DNA from: Sutcliffiella horikoshii DSM 8719
Lineage (GTDB): Bacteria; Bacillota; Bacilli; Bacillales; Bacillaceae_I
Length of the DNA stretch: 64,000 nt
Direction: 5' to 3'
Assembly (NCBI GenBank): GCA_001648575.1
Contig: LQXN01000064.1
Location: 124,001 to 188,000, forward strand
This document shows positions 47,801-58,560 of the stretch, piece by piece. Both the position numbers and the translations under genes were made by a program. The notes under the pieces are model-generated. The model did not search any database. It saw only the letters and a list, made by a program, of their open reading frames with translations, and had not been told where the DNA came from. Position 1 is the stretch's first letter. Every line of letters starts with the position of its first letter.

Positions 47801-48940
47801 TCAAATTCCAAGGGATCTCGCGATTACCATTCTTTGTACTTCGGATGTACCTTCCCCGATTTCCAGGAGTTTACCATCCCTCATGAAACGCTCAACATGA
47901 TATTCTTTCATATAGCCATAACCGCCATGAAGCTGTACAGCCTGGTCGGCGATTTCCATGCATACTTCTGATGCATAAAGTTTACACATTGATGCTTCTT
48001 TTGAGAATGGTCTACCCTGATCTTTCAGCCATGCAGCTTTGTATACCATATTTCTTGCAAGTTCTAATTTCATGGCCATATCTGCAAGCTTGAATTGATT
48101 AATTTGGAAGCTTGAGAGGGAACGACCGAATTGTTTTCTTTCGGTAGAGTAAGCGAGCGCTCGCTCAAAAGCAGCCTGTGCAATACCAACTGCCATCGCA
48201 CCAATTCCAATACGCCCTCCATCAAGGGTGATAAGGAATTGCCTGAAACCTTCCCCCCGCTTACCTAACAGGTTTTCTTGCGGCACGCGAACATCCTCTA
48301 GCACCAATTCCGTTGTATTGGAAGCATTCAGACCCATTTTTTCATAGTTATCAATTATCTGGAATCCTTTAGCATCTGTCGGAACAATAACCGCTGATAT
48401 TTCTTTTTCGGTCCCTTTTTTTTCGGTAATTGCAGTCAAAGCTAAGTGCTTGGCGTATGTGGCATTTGTAATGAAGCATTTGTTCCCGTTAATGATGAAG
48501 TCGTCTCCATCTACCACAGCAGTAGTCTGAGTCCCGCCAGCATCCGAACCGGCATTAGGTTCAGTCAATCCGAACGCACCAAGTGATTCACCTGTACAAA
48601 TAGGCACCAGGTACTTGCGCTTTTGGTCCTCAGTACCGAATAGATTCAATGGTGCTCCTCCAAGTGAAACATGTGCAGAATATGTAATACCGGTGGACCC
48701 ACAAGCACGGCTCAGCTCTTCTACCACTATCGCAAAGCTTACTGTGTCTGCCCCTGCCCCTTCATATTCCTCGGGAAAAGGTAAGCCCATCATCCCCAAT
48801 TGTGATAACTGTTGAAATACTTCTACAGGAAATTTCTTATCACGATCTCTTTGTAGCGCTCCAGGAGCTACCACTTCATCCGAAAATTCTCTAATTGTTT
48901 TTTTAATCATCGTTTGTTCTGACGTTAAATCAAAGTTCAA
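47801..48940 (-). CDS. acyl-CoA dehydrogenase (short-chain type)
   Basis: FAD enzyme oxidising acyl-CoA to enoyl-CoA. 379 residues, usual length. FAD/substrate motifs: GAFGLTEPNAGSDAGG, CFITNATYAKH, RKQFGRSLSSFQINQFKLADM, and C-terminal LHGGYGYMKEYHVERFMRD with the catalytic Glu region LLEIGEGTSEVQRMVI (Glu in YEGTS-like IGEGTSE). TTG start with GGGGGGAAAG upstream. Not part of this locus in B. subtilis. No partner beta-oxidation genes are adjacent; butyryl-CoA dehydrogenase-like by motif. Confidence 0.9.
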   Translation of the reverse strand: MNFDLTSEQTMIKKTIREFSDEVVAPGALQRDRDKKFPVEVFQQLSQLGMMGLPFPEEYEGAGADTVSFAIVVEELSRACGSTGITYSAHVSLGGAPLNLFGTEDQKRKYLVPICTGESLGAFGLTEPNAGSDAGGTQTTAVVDGDDFIINGNKCFITNATYAKHLALTAITEKKGTEKEISAVIVPTDAKGFQIIDNYEKMGLNASNTTELVLEDVRVPQENLLGKRGEGFRQFLITLDGGRIGIGAMAVGIAQAAFERALAYSTERKQFGRSLSSFQINQFKLADMAMKLELARNMVYKAAWLKDQGRPFSKEASMCKLYASEVCMEIADQAVQLHGGYGYMKEYHVERFMRDGKLLEIGEGTSEVQRMVIARSLGI

Positions 48941-49083
48941 AATCTTTCCCCCCCTGTTGTTTTAAAAACATTAGCAGTTAATTGCTCTACCATCCTACAT
49001 AAAGTTGAATGCGCTTTCATTTGTATTATAATAGATATGAGGGAATTTTCACAACTTTTTAAAATAATTTAATTGTATGTAAA

Positions 49084-49611
49084 TTACATTGCTATAATGT
49101 TTATCACAAGCAAAACCATTATGATAATTGCTGCAATATTTAAATAGTACCACTTCTTCAGATACCCGAGAATAAACCAAGTCAATGCTTGAAAAGTAAT
49201 GACAGTAAAGGTTGTGGGTAGTTTGAAGTTGGTCGCTTCAAGCAGTTTGATGGATAGGATCAAAATGAGAAATGCACTTATAACGACTGGAATATGTATG
49301 AAAAATTGTTCTTTTCGAAAAGTAAAATAACCGATAAAAGAAAGCAAAATAAAAAAAGTTACCAGGACCATTTGCAAATGAACTGGCATTTCAGTAAAAT
49401 AAATGACATGAAATGTTATTGGAATAAGCGAGAGTATCAAGCAAGAAAAAAAGAGGTGGAACATTTTTTTCTTTTGTCCTCTCTGCCCTTGAACCGCTTC
49501 TCCCTCTGTATATAGTGCCAATAAGTAATTACAATATTGGTCTGGGAGCATTCGATTCTTCTTCCAATATTCGATTTCTTGGACGATTGTTTGTTTCCTA
49601 TGTATGTTCAC
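49084..49611 (-). CDS. four-to-five-TM membrane protein, unknown
   Basis: 175 residues from the chosen GTG: a soluble N-terminal helix pair (EIEYWKKNRMLPDQYCNYLL at about 12-32, ending LYTEGE) followed by about five hydrophobic segments up to the C-terminus NIIAM. The N-terminal YW-K-LPxxYCxxLLxLY pattern looks conserved-domain-like but I cannot name it. GTG at 49611 follows GGAG by 8 bases; GTG at 49620 is an alternative. It lies between the acyl-CoA dehydrogenase and sigA. Confidence 0.65.
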   Translation of the reverse strand: MNIHRKQTIVQEIEYWKKNRMLPDQYCNYLLALYTEGEAVQGQRGQKKKMFHLFFSCLILSLIPITFHVIYFTEMPVHLQMVLVTFFILLSFIGYFTFRKEQFFIHIPVVISAFLILILSIKLLEATNFKLPTTFTVITFQALTWFILGYLKKWYYLNIAAIIIMVLLVINIIAM

Positions 49612-49673
49612 AGCTAACACTCCAATGACAGGTCCAGCTATAGATAACTGAATATTGTAAAAGTAATGAATTG

Positions 49674-49722
49674 CAAAAAAAGAGAAATAGCTTACTCTTT
49701 TTTGAAAAGCAAACTATTTCCG
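49674..49722 (-). terminator. terminator of sigA
   Basis: GAAATAG and CTATTTC pair at the base of a long hairpin with inner TTTTC/GAGT-type pairing; minus strand continues UCUUUUUUUG. It starts about 15 bases past the sigA stop. Confidence 0.75.
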
Positions 49723-49736
49723 TATTGAATTTCATT

Positions 49737-50861
49737 CTATTCCAAGAAATCCTTAAGGCGCTTACTGCGGCTTGGATGTCTAAGTTTACGAAGGGCTTTG
49801 GCTTCGATTTGTCGGATTCGCTCTCTTGTGACTCCGAAGACCTTACCTACCTCTTCTAATGTACGTGTACGGCCGTCGTCCAATCCAAAACGCAGTCGCA
49901 ATACATTTTCTTCACGGTCTGTAAGTGTATCCAGGACATCTTCCAATTGTTCTTTCAGCAGTTCATATGCTGCATGATCGGAAGGCGATGTTGCGTCTTG
50001 GTCTTCGATGAAGTCTCCAAGGTGGGAATCATCCTCTTCCCCGATCGGTGTTTCAAGAGATACCGGTTCCTGAGCGATCTTAAGGATTTCACGCACTTTA
50101 TCAGGCGTCAGATCCATATCTTCCGCTATTTCTTCAGGACTTGGTTCTCTGCCTAAGTCTTGTAACAATTGGCGTTGAACTCTTATCAACTTGTTGATTG
50201 TTTCCACCATATGAACAGGGATACGGATAGTTCTTGCCTGGTCAGCGATTGCACGCGTGATCGCTTGGCGGATCCACCATGTTGCATATGTAGAAAATTT
50301 GAACCCTTTACGATAGTCAAATTTTTCTACGGCTTTAATCAGACCCATGTTACCTTCTTGGATAAGATCCAGGAACAACATTCCTCGTCCCACATACCGT
50401 TTGGCGATACTTACAACAAGACGCAGGTTCGCTTCGGCAAGTCGACGTTTTGCTTCTTCGTCGCCTTCCTCAATACGATTTGCAAGGCTTATCTCTTCCT
50501 CAGCAGATAAAAGATCGACACGGCCTATTTCTTTCAGATACATTCTAACCGGGTCATTGATTTTCACTCCTGGAGGTACTGTAAGATCGTTCAGATCAAA
50601 CTCTTCCTCTTTTGCAAGCTGTTGGGTGTTTGGGTCATCATCGGATTCTGCTTCACCAATGATTTCTACACCTTGTTCACCAAGGTACTCGTAGTATTCA
50701 TCCATTTGATCAGACTCTATCTCAAATCCAGCCATTTTTTCGGCTATCTCTTCATAGGTTAGGACACCACGTTTTTTACCCACTTCCGTTAGTTGCTCTT
50801 TTACTTGTTCGATGGTCAATTCTGTTTCCATCTCTTTTGATTGCGCTGATTTTTCAGCCAT
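49737..50861 (-). CDS. sigA: RNA polymerase housekeeping sigma factor SigA
   Basis: Directs core RNA polymerase to vegetative promoters. 374 residues: region 1.1 at the N-terminus, region 1.2 [14 protein letters not shown], region 2 with [20 protein letters not shown] and [17 protein letters not shown] (-10 recognition), region 3, and region 4.2 [23 protein letters not shown] at 50861 has GGAGGGG 7 bases upstream; a TTG one codon earlier is possible. Downstream of dnaG as in all Bacillus. Confidence 0.98.
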   Translation of the reverse strand: MAEKSAQSKEMETELTIEQVKEQLTEVGKKRGVLTYEEIAEKMAGFEIESDQMDEYYEYLGEQGVEIIGEAESDDDPNTQQLAKEEEFDLNDLTVPPGVKINDPVRMYLKEIGRVDLLSAEEEISLANRIEEGDEEAKRRLAEANLRLVVSIAKRYVGRGMLFLDLIQEGNMGLIKAVEKFDYRKGFKFSTYATWWIRQAITRAIADQARTIRIPVHMVETINKLIRVQRQLLQDLGREPSPEEIAEDMDLTPDKVREILKIAQEPVSLETPIGEEDDSHLGDFIEDQDATSPSDHAAYELLKEQLEDVLDTLTDREENVLRLRFGLDDGRTRTLEEVGKVFGVTRERIRQIEAKALRKLRHPSRSKRLKDFLE

Positions 50862-50907
50862 CAATTGTCCCCTCCTTCCAACATATGAACGCGATAAAGA
50901 GGTATAT

Positions 50908-52722
50908 TTATTGTTTTAACTCTTTTCTCATTTGGATTATTTCCATCGCGATTTTTGCAGCACCCAGAAAGTCACTTTGTGCTTCTGCTTGTTTCTTTTC
51001 TTGCTCTTTTTCTTTTATTGTTAACAATTTTGGATAATTAAACACCTGTTTCATGTAATCATGTAATACTGCATCACTTAATTCTTCCTCAAGAGTCAGC
51101 ATTCCGAGTTCGGAAATGATTTTCTTGAGCGCTTGTTCAGGGATGCGTTCCATGAAAATACTGATGTTCGGTTCATAGCCTTCTTCATAAAAGGCATATA
51201 GATAAGCGGCGATTGCCCGATGCTCCTCCACTATAAAGGAGCCCTCGATGGACGCCTGTACTTTTTCCGAAACATTACTATCCTTTAACATATGTGCCAG
51301 CAAATAGCGTTCTGCATTCAAATAAGCCGGCTTTAGCGCTTGTGTGAAGACTTTAGGCTTATTAGGTATATTTATTCTCTTCTGCTCGTTATAATCCTTT
51401 TTTTGAATCAAAGATTTATATACTTGGAACTGTTGCTGCTTTAAAGCGTCCAACGAGATTGAAAATTCATCTGATAATTGACGGAGGTAATGATCCCGCT
51501 CCACCGCTTTGGTCAGCATGCTGATTTCCTTCAGAACATCTTCCACATACCGCATCCGTTCGCCTTCATCTTTCATGTTTCTGCCTCTACGTAAATACCT
51601 GAGCTTAAATGCCATGAACGTTAAACTTGCCCCTATTACATCCTGCTTGAATGAATCTGATCCTTTTTTACGGATATAGTCATCAGGGTCCATTTTATCC
51701 GGCAACATTGCAATCCTTACATAGCAGCCTTGTTGCATCAATATACCAGCTGCCCTGTAAGCAGCTTCTATCCCGGCATTATCTCCATCGTAGCAGATGA
51801 TGACACTTTCCACATGCCTGCGGATGATCCGGGCTTGTTCCTCAGTTAAGGATGTACCCATTGTCGCAATGGCATTTGGAAAACCGGCTCCATCTGCAGC
51901 GATTACGTCTGCAAACCCCTCAAATAATAAGACTTGTTCTTGCTTTCTTATATGAGGGCGTGCTTGGTGGAAATTATAGAGAATCTTACTTTTATTAAAA
52001 AGCGGTGTCTCAGGTGAGTTTAAGTATTTCGGTTCTCCCTCTCCGAGTACCCGCCCGGAAAATGCGATAACATTTCCCTTATGATCATGAATCGGAAACA
52101 TAATCCGATTCCTGAAACGATCATAGTACTCTGCCGTATGTTCTTTCTCAATGAGAAGGCCCGCCTTTTCCAGGAGCTGTTGATTATAGCCTCTTTTTGT
52201 AAGGAATTTCAAGGCAAAGTCCCAGCTGTTAAGGGCATAACCGACACCGAATCTCTTTAAGGTCTCATCGGTGAATCCCCTGCCTGTCACATAATCATAA
52301 GCCTCTTGACCCTCTTTTGTGTTTAAAAGTAAATGATGGTAAAATTTATGCAAAAGCAAGTGCGCATCCATCATCCATTTTGTTTCTTTTGGTTGTCCGG
52401 CTTGCTCAGCGTTGGGGTAGTCTGGCACTTCCACATCCACATTGGAGGACTTGGCGAGCTTTTGTGCAGCTTCAACAAAACTTACCCCATCTATCTCCAT
52501 AATAAAGTTGAAGGCATTCCCGCCAGCTCCACAACCGAAGCAGTGGTAGATTTGTTTGTCCGGCGAAACTGAAAACGACGGAGTGCTTTCCCCGTGGAAT
52601 GGACATAGTCCAAAATAGTTGCGACCTTGTTTCTTCAGTTGAACGTATTCACTTATTACATCAACTATGTCGGTAGACTGTCTTATCTGGTCAATTGTTT
52701 GCTCAGGAATTCGATAATTCAT
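50908..52722 (-). CDS. dnaG: DNA primase
   Basis: Synthesises RNA primers at the replication fork. 604 residues: N-terminal CHC2 zinc finger (CPFH...CFGC at about 40-64), TOPRIM core with [12 protein letters not shown] and [11 protein letters not shown] (metal-binding Asp pairs), and C-terminal helicase-binding domain (about 450-604). Length equals B. subtilis DnaG (603). ATG with GGAG 7 bases upstream. It is followed by sigA, as in the classic macromolecular synthesis operon; rpsU is not present at its 5' side here. Confidence 0.97.
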   Translation of the reverse strand: MNYRIPEQTIDQIRQSTDIVDVISEYVQLKKQGRNYFGLCPFHGESTPSFSVSPDKQIYHCFGCGAGGNAFNFIMEIDGVSFVEAAQKLAKSSNVDVEVPDYPNAEQAGQPKETKWMMDAHLLLHKFYHHLLLNTKEGQEAYDYVTGRGFTDETLKRFGVGYALNSWDFALKFLTKRGYNQQLLEKAGLLIEKEHTAEYYDRFRNRIMFPIHDHKGNVIAFSGRVLGEGEPKYLNSPETPLFNKSKILYNFHQARPHIRKQEQVLLFEGFADVIAADGAGFPNAIATMGTSLTEEQARIIRRHVESVIICYDGDNAGIEAAYRAAGILMQQGCYVRIAMLPDKMDPDDYIRKKGSDSFKQDVIGASLTFMAFKLRYLRRGRNMKDEGERMRYVEDVLKEISMLTKAVERDHYLRQLSDEFSISLDALKQQQFQVYKSLIQKKDYNEQKRINIPNKPKVFTQALKPAYLNAERYLLAHMLKDSNVSEKVQASIEGSFIVEEHRAIAAYLYAFYEEGYEPNISIFMERIPEQALKKIISELGMLTLEEELSDAVLHDYMKQVFNYPKLLTIKEKEQEKKQAEAQSDFLGAAKIAMEIIQMRKELKQ

Positions 52723-52753
52723 AACAACACTCCGTGATTAACTATTTCTATCT

Positions 52754-53224
52754 CTACTCGAGAATTCCTGCAATTTTCGACAAAGTTTTTTTAAGTGATT
52801 GGACAAATCTTTCCCTGTCCTTTGCGGAGAAAGCTTTGGGACCCTTAGAGTAGTTCCCTTTACGGCGTTCTTTCGCGGATAAAAATCTCATATGAAGGCT
52901 CATTTCCATTTCACTGTCTTCGTATTGTTTTCCACGAGGAGTGAGAACGTAAACGTTTCGAGACACCAACATACTTGCTAGGCCAATATCTTGAGTGACT
53001 ACTACATCATTCTTTTTGGCATGATTTAATATATAGAGATCTGCGGACTCCTTTTCATCATCTACATAGATCCAGTTACCTTCTGTTTTATTGGTCATGA
53101 CATGGGAATAAGAAGCAACGTAGCAGACATCTATTTCATATGTATGACTGATCCTACTTATTTCTTCTTTAACAGGACAAGCATCAGCGTCCACCAAAAT
53201 AATAGGTTTGCGATTATTTTGCAT
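52754..53224 (-). CDS. yqxD: UPF0178/DUF188 protein YqxD
   Basis: 156-residue cytoplasmic protein with a PIN-like fold start: ILVDADACPVKEEI, then VTQDIGLASMLV and LTPRGKQY, all family signatures of YaiI/YqxD. Conserved acidic residues suggest a nuclease-like metal site, but no activity is established. It lies 31 bases upstream of dnaG, so it is probably co-transcribed. Confidence 0.9.
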   Translation of the reverse strand: MQNNRKPIILVDADACPVKEEISRISHTYEIDVCYVASYSHVMTNKTEGNWIYVDDEKESADLYILNHAKKNDVVVTQDIGLASMLVSRNVYVLTPRGKQYEDSEMEMSLHMRFLSAKERRKGNYSKGPKAFSAKDRERFVQSLKKTLSKIAGILE

Positions 53225-53559
53225 GTTAAATGGTTTCTACATCCCTTCCCAAAAACCTTCTTTTTTCGCTATGTTTTTTTAATTTGTCGAACGAAACTAT
53301 AATATTGCCCTTGACTTATCGCTAATTTTAGTTTATTCGAATATCCATCACTCTAAACCTTATCAAGTAATTTTTATCACAATTTTTTATTATAGTATAA
53401 AGTTAATGAATTGACTACCGTTTTGCTTGGATAAATAGATGGGGATTAGTACATGAAAAAGAGCACTCCGAAAAGCGCTCACATCCTGTTGACAAATAAT
53501 CATTCTTTTAGGGCTGATTTAAACATTTATTTCTCATTCTTGGCACTTCGTCCAATAGG
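53225..53559. other. 335-bp intergenic region between yqfL and yqxD
   Basis: AT-rich, without a credible gene. It should hold the promoter(s) for yqxD-dnaG-sigA, but I see no hexamer pair with good spacing. At 53455-53480 it contains the terminator-like hairpin listed separately. The short plus-strand frame at 53453 lacks an RBS. Confidence 0.6.
53455..53480 (-). terminator. terminator of the ccpN-yqfL transcript
   Basis: GAGCACT and AGCGCTC pair with one mismatch around CCGAAA; minus strand continues UUUUUCAUG. About 80 bases past the yqfL stop. Confidence 0.65.
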
Positions 53560-54369
53560 TCATTTCAATCGTTTATTGTATATATTTGCTATCATGTTGG
53601 CGGTTTCTTCGACTGCCTTATTGGTTACGTCGATAACCTCACAACCTATTTTATTTACGACAGAATCGAAAAATGACAACTCTTCTTTAATTCTTTCCAA
53701 GTTAGCATAAGCAGCTTTGTCATTAAGTCCCAATGCCTTCAATCTTTCTTTCCGGATATCATTGAGTTTCTCCGGACTTATTTTTAAGCCGAAGCATTTC
53801 TCCGGATTGACTTTGAACAGCTCTTCAGGTGGATCGACCTCAGGCACAATCGGTACATTTGCCACTTTAAGTCGTTTGTGGGCAAGATATTGGGAAAGAG
53901 GTGTTTTAGATGTTCTCGATACCCCTACTAGAACGATATCCGCTTTGATAATCCCTCGGGGGTCTCTTCCATCATCGTATTTAACAGCAAATTCGACCGC
54001 TTCGATTTTCTTGAAATAGTCATCATCCAGTTGACGAACGAGACCTGGTTGGTATTTTGGCTTTACTCCGTATTCTTGCTCCATCAAATCGACAAGAGGT
54101 CCAATGATGTCATAGACCGGGACCCCTTCTTTTAGGGCCAAAGATACAAGATGCTTTCTCATTTCTGGAACCACCAACGTGAATGCAATCAAGGCATGAT
54201 TGAGTTTAGCGATAGAAACCACTTCCGTCAAGGTAGCGATATCTTCTACATATGGTATTCTTTTCAGATGGAAGTTTGCTCCATTAAATTGGCTTATCGC
54301 CGCTTTTACTGCCAGTTCTGCTGTTTCCCCAACAGAATCGGATACAATGTATACCGTACGCTTTTCCAT
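53560..54369 (-). CDS. yqfL: pyruvate,phosphate dikinase regulatory protein (DUF299, YqfL)
   Basis: Bifunctional ADP-dependent kinase / Pi-dependent phosphorylase family that controls PPDK or PEP synthase. 269 residues: start [13 protein letters not shown] and P-loop [11 protein letters not shown] at about 148-158, then [22 protein letters not shown]. In B. subtilis YqfL is needed for full CcpN-linked gluconeogenic control. It follows ccpN by 14 bases, so the two form an operon. GGAGGAG before ATG. Confidence 0.92.
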   Translation of the reverse strand: MEKRTVYIVSDSVGETAELAVKAAISQFNGANFHLKRIPYVEDIATLTEVVSIAKLNHALIAFTLVVPEMRKHLVSLALKEGVPVYDIIGPLVDLMEQEYGVKPKYQPGLVRQLDDDYFKKIEAVEFAVKYDDGRDPRGIIKADIVLVGVSRTSKTPLSQYLAHKRLKVANVPIVPEVDPPEELFKVNPEKCFGLKISPEKLNDIRKERLKALGLNDKAAYANLERIKEELSFFDSVVNKIGCEVIDVTNKAVEETANMIANIYNKRLK

Positions 54370-54383
54370 GATTCTCCTCCAAT

Positions 54384-55013
54384 CTAGATAATTTCATCGC
54401 GTGCCAAGGCCACCAGCACTTTTGTAATGTTTGTTTTTGTGATTCTACCGATTACTTCATATCCTTTGTCAGTTTTCTTGACGACCGGAAGAGCATCAAT
54501 TTGCTTTTCAATCAGCTTTTGGGCCACATCAATAATAAGATCATCTTTGAAGCAAAACGTAACGTTCGGCATCCTCGTCATAATGATATTAACAGGAATG
54601 GATGTAAGCTCCTGCTTGCCGATGCTTGCCCGCAACAGGTCTTTTCTAGAAAGCACCCCTACAATGATGGAGAAGTTGTCCACAACAAAAAGTGTCCCCA
54701 CGTCTTCAAGGAACATGGTACAGATTGCATCATAAACCGATACACTTTCATGTACGACGACAGGAATGGATTGGTGATCATTCACCTGAATTTTATTGAT
54801 TTTATCAGATAAAAGCTGTGAACCCGTTTTGCCGGTATAGAAATAACCAACCCGTGGCCTTGCATCCAAATATCCGGCCATCGTCAATATGGCAAGGTCT
54901 GGACGCAGTGTCGCTCTAGTCAAATTTAGTTGATCTGCTATCGCTTCACCGGTAATCGGGCCTTGATCTTTTACAATTTGTAAAATGGTTTCTTGCCGTT
55001 TATTCAGTTCGAT
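54384..55013 (-). CDS. ccpN: CcpN-type repressor (HTH plus two CBS domains), start codon abnormal
   Basis: Repressor of gluconeogenic genes (gapB, pckA) in glucose, about 209 residues if read from the ATC at 55011-55013. Residues 1-60 form a helix-turn-helix ([18 protein letters not shown], then [20 protein letters not shown]), followed by two CBS domains with [20 protein letters not shown] and KQIDALPV. The frame opens right after a TGA and has no ATG, GTG or TTG before the TTG at 54921-54923, which would cut off half of the HTH. AGGTGGTGA lies just upstream. Options: non-canonical ATC start, a 1-base insertion (GTGAAC-G-ACAATC), or a shortened protein. Confidence 0.8.
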   Translation of the reverse strand: MELNKRQETILQIVKDQGPITGEAIADQLNLTRATLRPDLAILTMAGYLDARPRVGYFYTGKTGSQLLSDKINKIQVNDHQSIPVVVHESVSVYDAICTMFLEDVGTLFVVDNFSIIVGVLSRKDLLRASIGKQELTSIPVNIIMTRMPNVTFCFKDDLIIDVAQKLIEKQIDALPVVKKTDKGYEVIGRITKTNITKVLVALARDEII

Positions 55014-55070
55014 TGTCGTTCACCACCTATTCGGTTATGGAGAGGCTCGAGCCTCCCTCCGTTTTTCTAT

Positions 55071-55222
55071 TGTCTAGCTCCGGGCACCCAGCGTCTCTCA
55101 AACTTCCCTCGCCTTACGATAAGCTCAACATCGAATCGCTAGCGCTCTTCGTGTTTCCTTTATCTCATACGGCTCAGTCCGGTTTGTACGCCGCTGAACG
55201 GGTGCCCTCCGCTTTTCTATTT
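55071..55222. repeat. intergenic repeat element, subtype E
   Basis: TGTCTAGCTCC at the left and GCTTTTCTATT at the right, with inverted arms GGGCACCC (55082-55089) and GGGTGCCC (55200-55207). The pattern, TGTCTAGCTCC followed by complementary GC-rich arms, is one I associate with repeats in other Bacillaceae genomes; only one copy is in the window. It sits between glyS and ccpN. A perfect 14-bp palindrome (GAGGCTCGAGCCTC, 55042-55055) lies beside it in the ccpN leader. Confidence 0.6.
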
Positions 55223-55280
55223 GTGACATACTGTATATGTAATTATTATATACTAATTATACTGATAAACAGAAGAATTG

Positions 55281-55332
55281 GAAAGAGGCTGACTAAATAA
55301 TGTGAGGTAATGCCTTTAGTCAGCCTCTTTTG
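55281..55332 (-). terminator. terminator of glyQS
   Basis: AAAGAGGCTGACTA (55282-55295) pairs perfectly with TAGTCAGCCTCTTT (55317-55330). Stem is very strong; the U run on the minus strand is short (UUUCC). Confidence 0.75.
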
Positions 55333-55378
55333 GATGTTTCACTATTTTACCATAGGGTTATGGCTTTGTCTTTTTTTA

Positions 55379-57460
55379 TCACTTGACGATGATACCATTT
55401 ACATTACCGAAAATGGAAATGACTTTCGAAAGTTTCTCCATCAATGCCAGACGGTTAGTTTTAATCGCCTCATCATCCGTCATTACCATGATATTATCAA
55501 AGAATGCATCAATGGCGGGCTTCAAAGAGGCAAGTTCGTCATAGGCAGTTTGGAAGTCCTGTGTTGCCGCCGCTTGCAATACACGTTCTTTCTTATCATT
55601 ATATTGTCTATAAAGTTCTTGCTCTTCTGATTGTTGCAGCAATCGTGCCTGAACTTCAACTGAGTCTGTCGCTTTTTTGGCAATATTACAAACCCTGCTT
55701 AAGGATTCCATCGTTTCTTTAAAGTTTGTTTCATTCTTCTTCGCTTCAAGTGTTTCTGCCTTCTTCACAGTGGAACAAATATTTTCCAATGGAAGCTCAA
55801 GGATCGCGTCCACTATATCGTACCTTACACCACGTTCTGAGAGATTGTTCTTAAGACGTAATCTAAAGAAAGTCAGTAGATCCTCAAGAATTGCTTTTGA
55901 ATCGTTCTTTGCGATCCCTTTCTCTCCGTAGCGCTCCACTACTGAAAGAATGAACTTTTCTAATGAGAAACCCCACTGTTTGTTGATGATTGTCTGAATG
56001 ATTCCAGATGCCTGTCGTCTTAAAGCGTACGGGTCTTGTGAGCCTGTTGGAATGACACCGATGGCAAAGAAGCCGACAATGGTATCCATTTTTTCTGCGA
56101 TGCTCAGAATTGCACCAACGTCAGATCCTGGTGTGTTATCTTCTGCTGATCGCGGCATATAATGCTCATTGATCGCCTTTGCGACTACAGGGCTTTCCCC
56201 TTTGGCCACTGCATATTTCTCCCCCATGATTCCTTGCAATTCCGGGAATTCATAGACCATATGGGAGACAAGGTCAAATTTATAAATAGAGGCTGCACGA
56301 TGCACATGTTTCCTTGTTTCATCGTCCGCATTTACAAGAGCTGCAAGATCAGTCGCTATCATCTGTACTCGCCTGACTTTATCGCCCGTTGTTCCAATTT
56401 CTTCATGGAATACGATTTTATCTAACTTTTTAACAGCTTCCTCGGTCACTAGCTTTTCATCTTCTTTGGCGAAGAAAGCGGCATCTGAAAGTCTTGCTCG
56501 CAATACTTTTTCATTTCCTCTTGCAACCGTATCAAGGTTTTCATGGTTTCCGTTACGCACAGTTACAAAATAAGGGAGCAAAGAACCCTCTTCACTTTTC
56601 ACCGGAAAATAGCGCTGATGTTCCTTCATGGAAGTAATCAATACTTCTTCAGGCAGGGACAAATATTCTGACTCGAAGGTTCCGAATAAAGCAGTTGGAT
56701 ATTCCACAAGATTGTTTACTTCTTCAAGAAGATCTTCATCTACAGGGATATTCCATCCGTTTTCTTCGCCGACGATAGAAAGTTGTTTTCTGATCGCTTC
56801 TTTTCTTTCTGCAGCATCTACAATTACATAGTTGGTAAGCATTTCTTCCACATAGCTTCCTGCATCCTTCAGCTCCACCTGGCCTCCAAGAAAACGATGA
56901 CCGCTAGAAACTCTATCTGATGTCACCTTTGCAATCTCAACAGGTATGATTTCCTCTCCAAATAACGAAACAAGCCATTTTATCGGACGTACATATCTTA
57001 AATCCCCATCCGCCCATCGCATATTTTTGGGAAAGTGCAGGCTAGTTGCAACAGAACCAATAGAACTAAGGATCTCTTTGGTTTCCTTGCCTTGCACATG
57101 TTTCTGGACATGTGCATATTCCACGCCGTTGATCTCTTTGAAATAGATATCTTCCACTGTAAGCCCTTGGCCCCTTGTAAATCCTTGAGCGGCTTTTGAC
57201 CATTCCCCTTCAGCTGTCAAAGCAACCTTTTTAGCAGGACCTTTTGCTTCTAGCGTAACATCCTCTTGTTTTTCCTGAAGACCTTCCACTAAAACTGCAA
57301 GTCTTCTTGGAGTTGAATACGCATGAATATTTGCATATGCAAGCTGGTTCGTATCAAGCCATCCCTTCACTTTTTCCTGAAGCTGGTTCATCAAATCTGT
57401 CACGAACCGAGCCGGCATCTCTTCTAATCCAATTTCAAATAAAAAGTCTCTCTTATTCAT
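55379..57460 (-). CDS. glyS: glycyl-tRNA synthetase beta subunit
   Basis: tRNA-binding subunit of the alpha2-beta2 glycyl-tRNA synthetase. 693 residues, beginning [17 protein letters not shown], with [26 protein letters not shown] and the HD-like [11 protein letters not shown] segment; C-terminal anticodon-binding (DALR-like) region 550-693 with [12 protein letters not shown]. Its start overlaps the glyQ end by 8 bases. Confidence 0.96.
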   Translation of the reverse strand: MNKRDFLFEIGLEEMPARFVTDLMNQLQEKVKGWLDTNQLAYANIHAYSTPRRLAVLVEGLQEKQEDVTLEAKGPAKKVALTAEGEWSKAAQGFTRGQGLTVEDIYFKEINGVEYAHVQKHVQGKETKEILSSIGSVATSLHFPKNMRWADGDLRYVRPIKWLVSLFGEEIIPVEIAKVTSDRVSSGHRFLGGQVELKDAGSYVEEMLTNYVIVDAAERKEAIRKQLSIVGEENGWNIPVDEDLLEEVNNLVEYPTALFGTFESEYLSLPEEVLITSMKEHQRYFPVKSEEGSLLPYFVTVRNGNHENLDTVARGNEKVLRARLSDAAFFAKEDEKLVTEEAVKKLDKIVFHEEIGTTGDKVRRVQMIATDLAALVNADDETRKHVHRAASIYKFDLVSHMVYEFPELQGIMGEKYAVAKGESPVVAKAINEHYMPRSAEDNTPGSDVGAILSIAEKMDTIVGFFAIGVIPTGSQDPYALRRQASGIIQTIINKQWGFSLEKFILSVVERYGEKGIAKNDSKAILEDLLTFFRLRLKNNLSERGVRYDIVDAILELPLENICSTVKKAETLEAKKNETNFKETMESLSRVCNIAKKATDSVEVQARLLQQSEEQELYRQYNDKKERVLQAAATQDFQTAYDELASLKPAIDAFFDNIMVMTDDEAIKTNRLALMEKLSKVISIFGNVNGIIVK

Positions 57461-58340
57461 GGCTGTTCTCCTCCTTTTTCAAAATTGGAAAACCAAGCTT
57501 TTCTCTTTCCTCGTAAAAAGTTCTAGCCACTTTACGCGCAAGATTTCTGACACGCCCTATATAGCCTGTTCTTTCTGTAACGGAAATGGCACCTCGCGCA
57601 TCAAGCTGGTTAAACGTATGAGAACATTTAAGAACATAATCATATGCAGGGTGAACAAGTCCATAATCCATTTGACGGTGTGCTTCCTTTTCATAAATAT
57701 CAAATAAGGAGAACAGCATATCTGGGTCAGATGTTTCAAACGTATATTTTGAATGCTCATATTCCGGTTGTAAGAAAATATCGCGAACCGTGAATCCTTC
57801 TGTCCATTCTAGATCAAATACATTTTCTTTGTCCTGGATGTAGGAAGCAAGCCGCTCAATCCCGTATGTGATCTCAACGGAAACTGGTTTGCATTCAAGA
57901 CCGCCAACCTGTTGGAAGTATGTGAATTGGGTGATTTCCATCCCGTCAAGCCAAACTTCCCAACCAAGCCCTGCGGCTCCAAGCGTCGGTGCTTCCCAGT
58001 TGTCTTCTACAAATCGGATATCATGTTTAAGTGGGTCGATTCCAAGCTTTTTCAGAGATTCAAGATAAAGCTCCTGGATGTTATCCGGTGAAGGCTTCAT
58101 GATGACTTGGAATTGATGATGTTGGTAAAGGCGGTTCGGATTCTCCCCGTAACGGCCGTCCACAGGTCTTCTGGATGGTTCCACGTATGCAACATTCCAT
58201 GGTTCTGGACCGATGCTTCTTAGGAATGTATAGGGGCTCATTGTTCCGGCACCTTTTTCTACGTCATAGGCTTGCATGAGGATACAGCCTTGTTCTGACC
58301 AGTGATTTTGCAGGGTCAGGATCATGTTTTGGATGTTCAT
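57453..58340 (-). CDS. glyQ: glycyl-tRNA synthetase alpha subunit
   Basis: Catalytic class II subunit activating glycine. 295 residues with [20 protein letters not shown] at the start, motif 2-like [20 protein letters not shown] (20 shown) and motif 3 [14 protein letters not shown]. Controlled by a T-box leader; the gap between the leader and this ATG holds a subtype C repeat. GGAAGGTG lies 6 bases upstream of the ATG. Confidence 0.97.
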   Translation of the reverse strand: MNIQNMILTLQNHWSEQGCILMQAYDVEKGAGTMSPYTFLRSIGPEPWNVAYVEPSRRPVDGRYGENPNRLYQHHQFQVIMKPSPDNIQELYLESLKKLGIDPLKHDIRFVEDNWEAPTLGAAGLGWEVWLDGMEITQFTYFQQVGGLECKPVSVEITYGIERLASYIQDKENVFDLEWTEGFTVRDIFLQPEYEHSKYTFETSDPDMLFSLFDIYEKEAHRQMDYGLVHPAYDYVLKCSHTFNQLDARGAISVTERTGYIGRVRNLARKVARTFYEEREKLGFPILKKEENSHE

Positions 58341-58373
58341 TTTGACACCTTCCTTTTTTTATTGCTTGTGACT

Positions 58374-58502
58374 CCTGTAGATTTCCGTTCCAGGTGTTCG
58401 CTTTCCGCGGGACGGTGCTTGAGCCTCCTCACTTTGTTACGGGGTCTCAATCAACCGTTACTCCCCCACAGGAGTCTCACACCTTGCACTCCAACCTACA
58501 GG
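58374..58502. repeat. GC-rich intergenic element, subtype C, copy 2
   Basis: Bounded by CCTGTAGATT and AACCTACAGG. Arms ACGGTGCTTGAG and CTCAATCAACCGT pair around GCCTCCTC and GGGGTCTC. Resembles 14460-14592. It is in the transcribed leader of glyQS, after the T-box terminator and before glyQ. Confidence 0.8.
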
Positions 58503-58560
58503 GAAACTTATTCTTCGTTAAAGCTACCACTAATTCTGATTTTCAAATGTTGGCTGTAAG

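Noticed and set aside
55013-55300. Plus-strand frame over the subtype E element
   Set aside because: No RBS and composition of a repeat-derived peptide.
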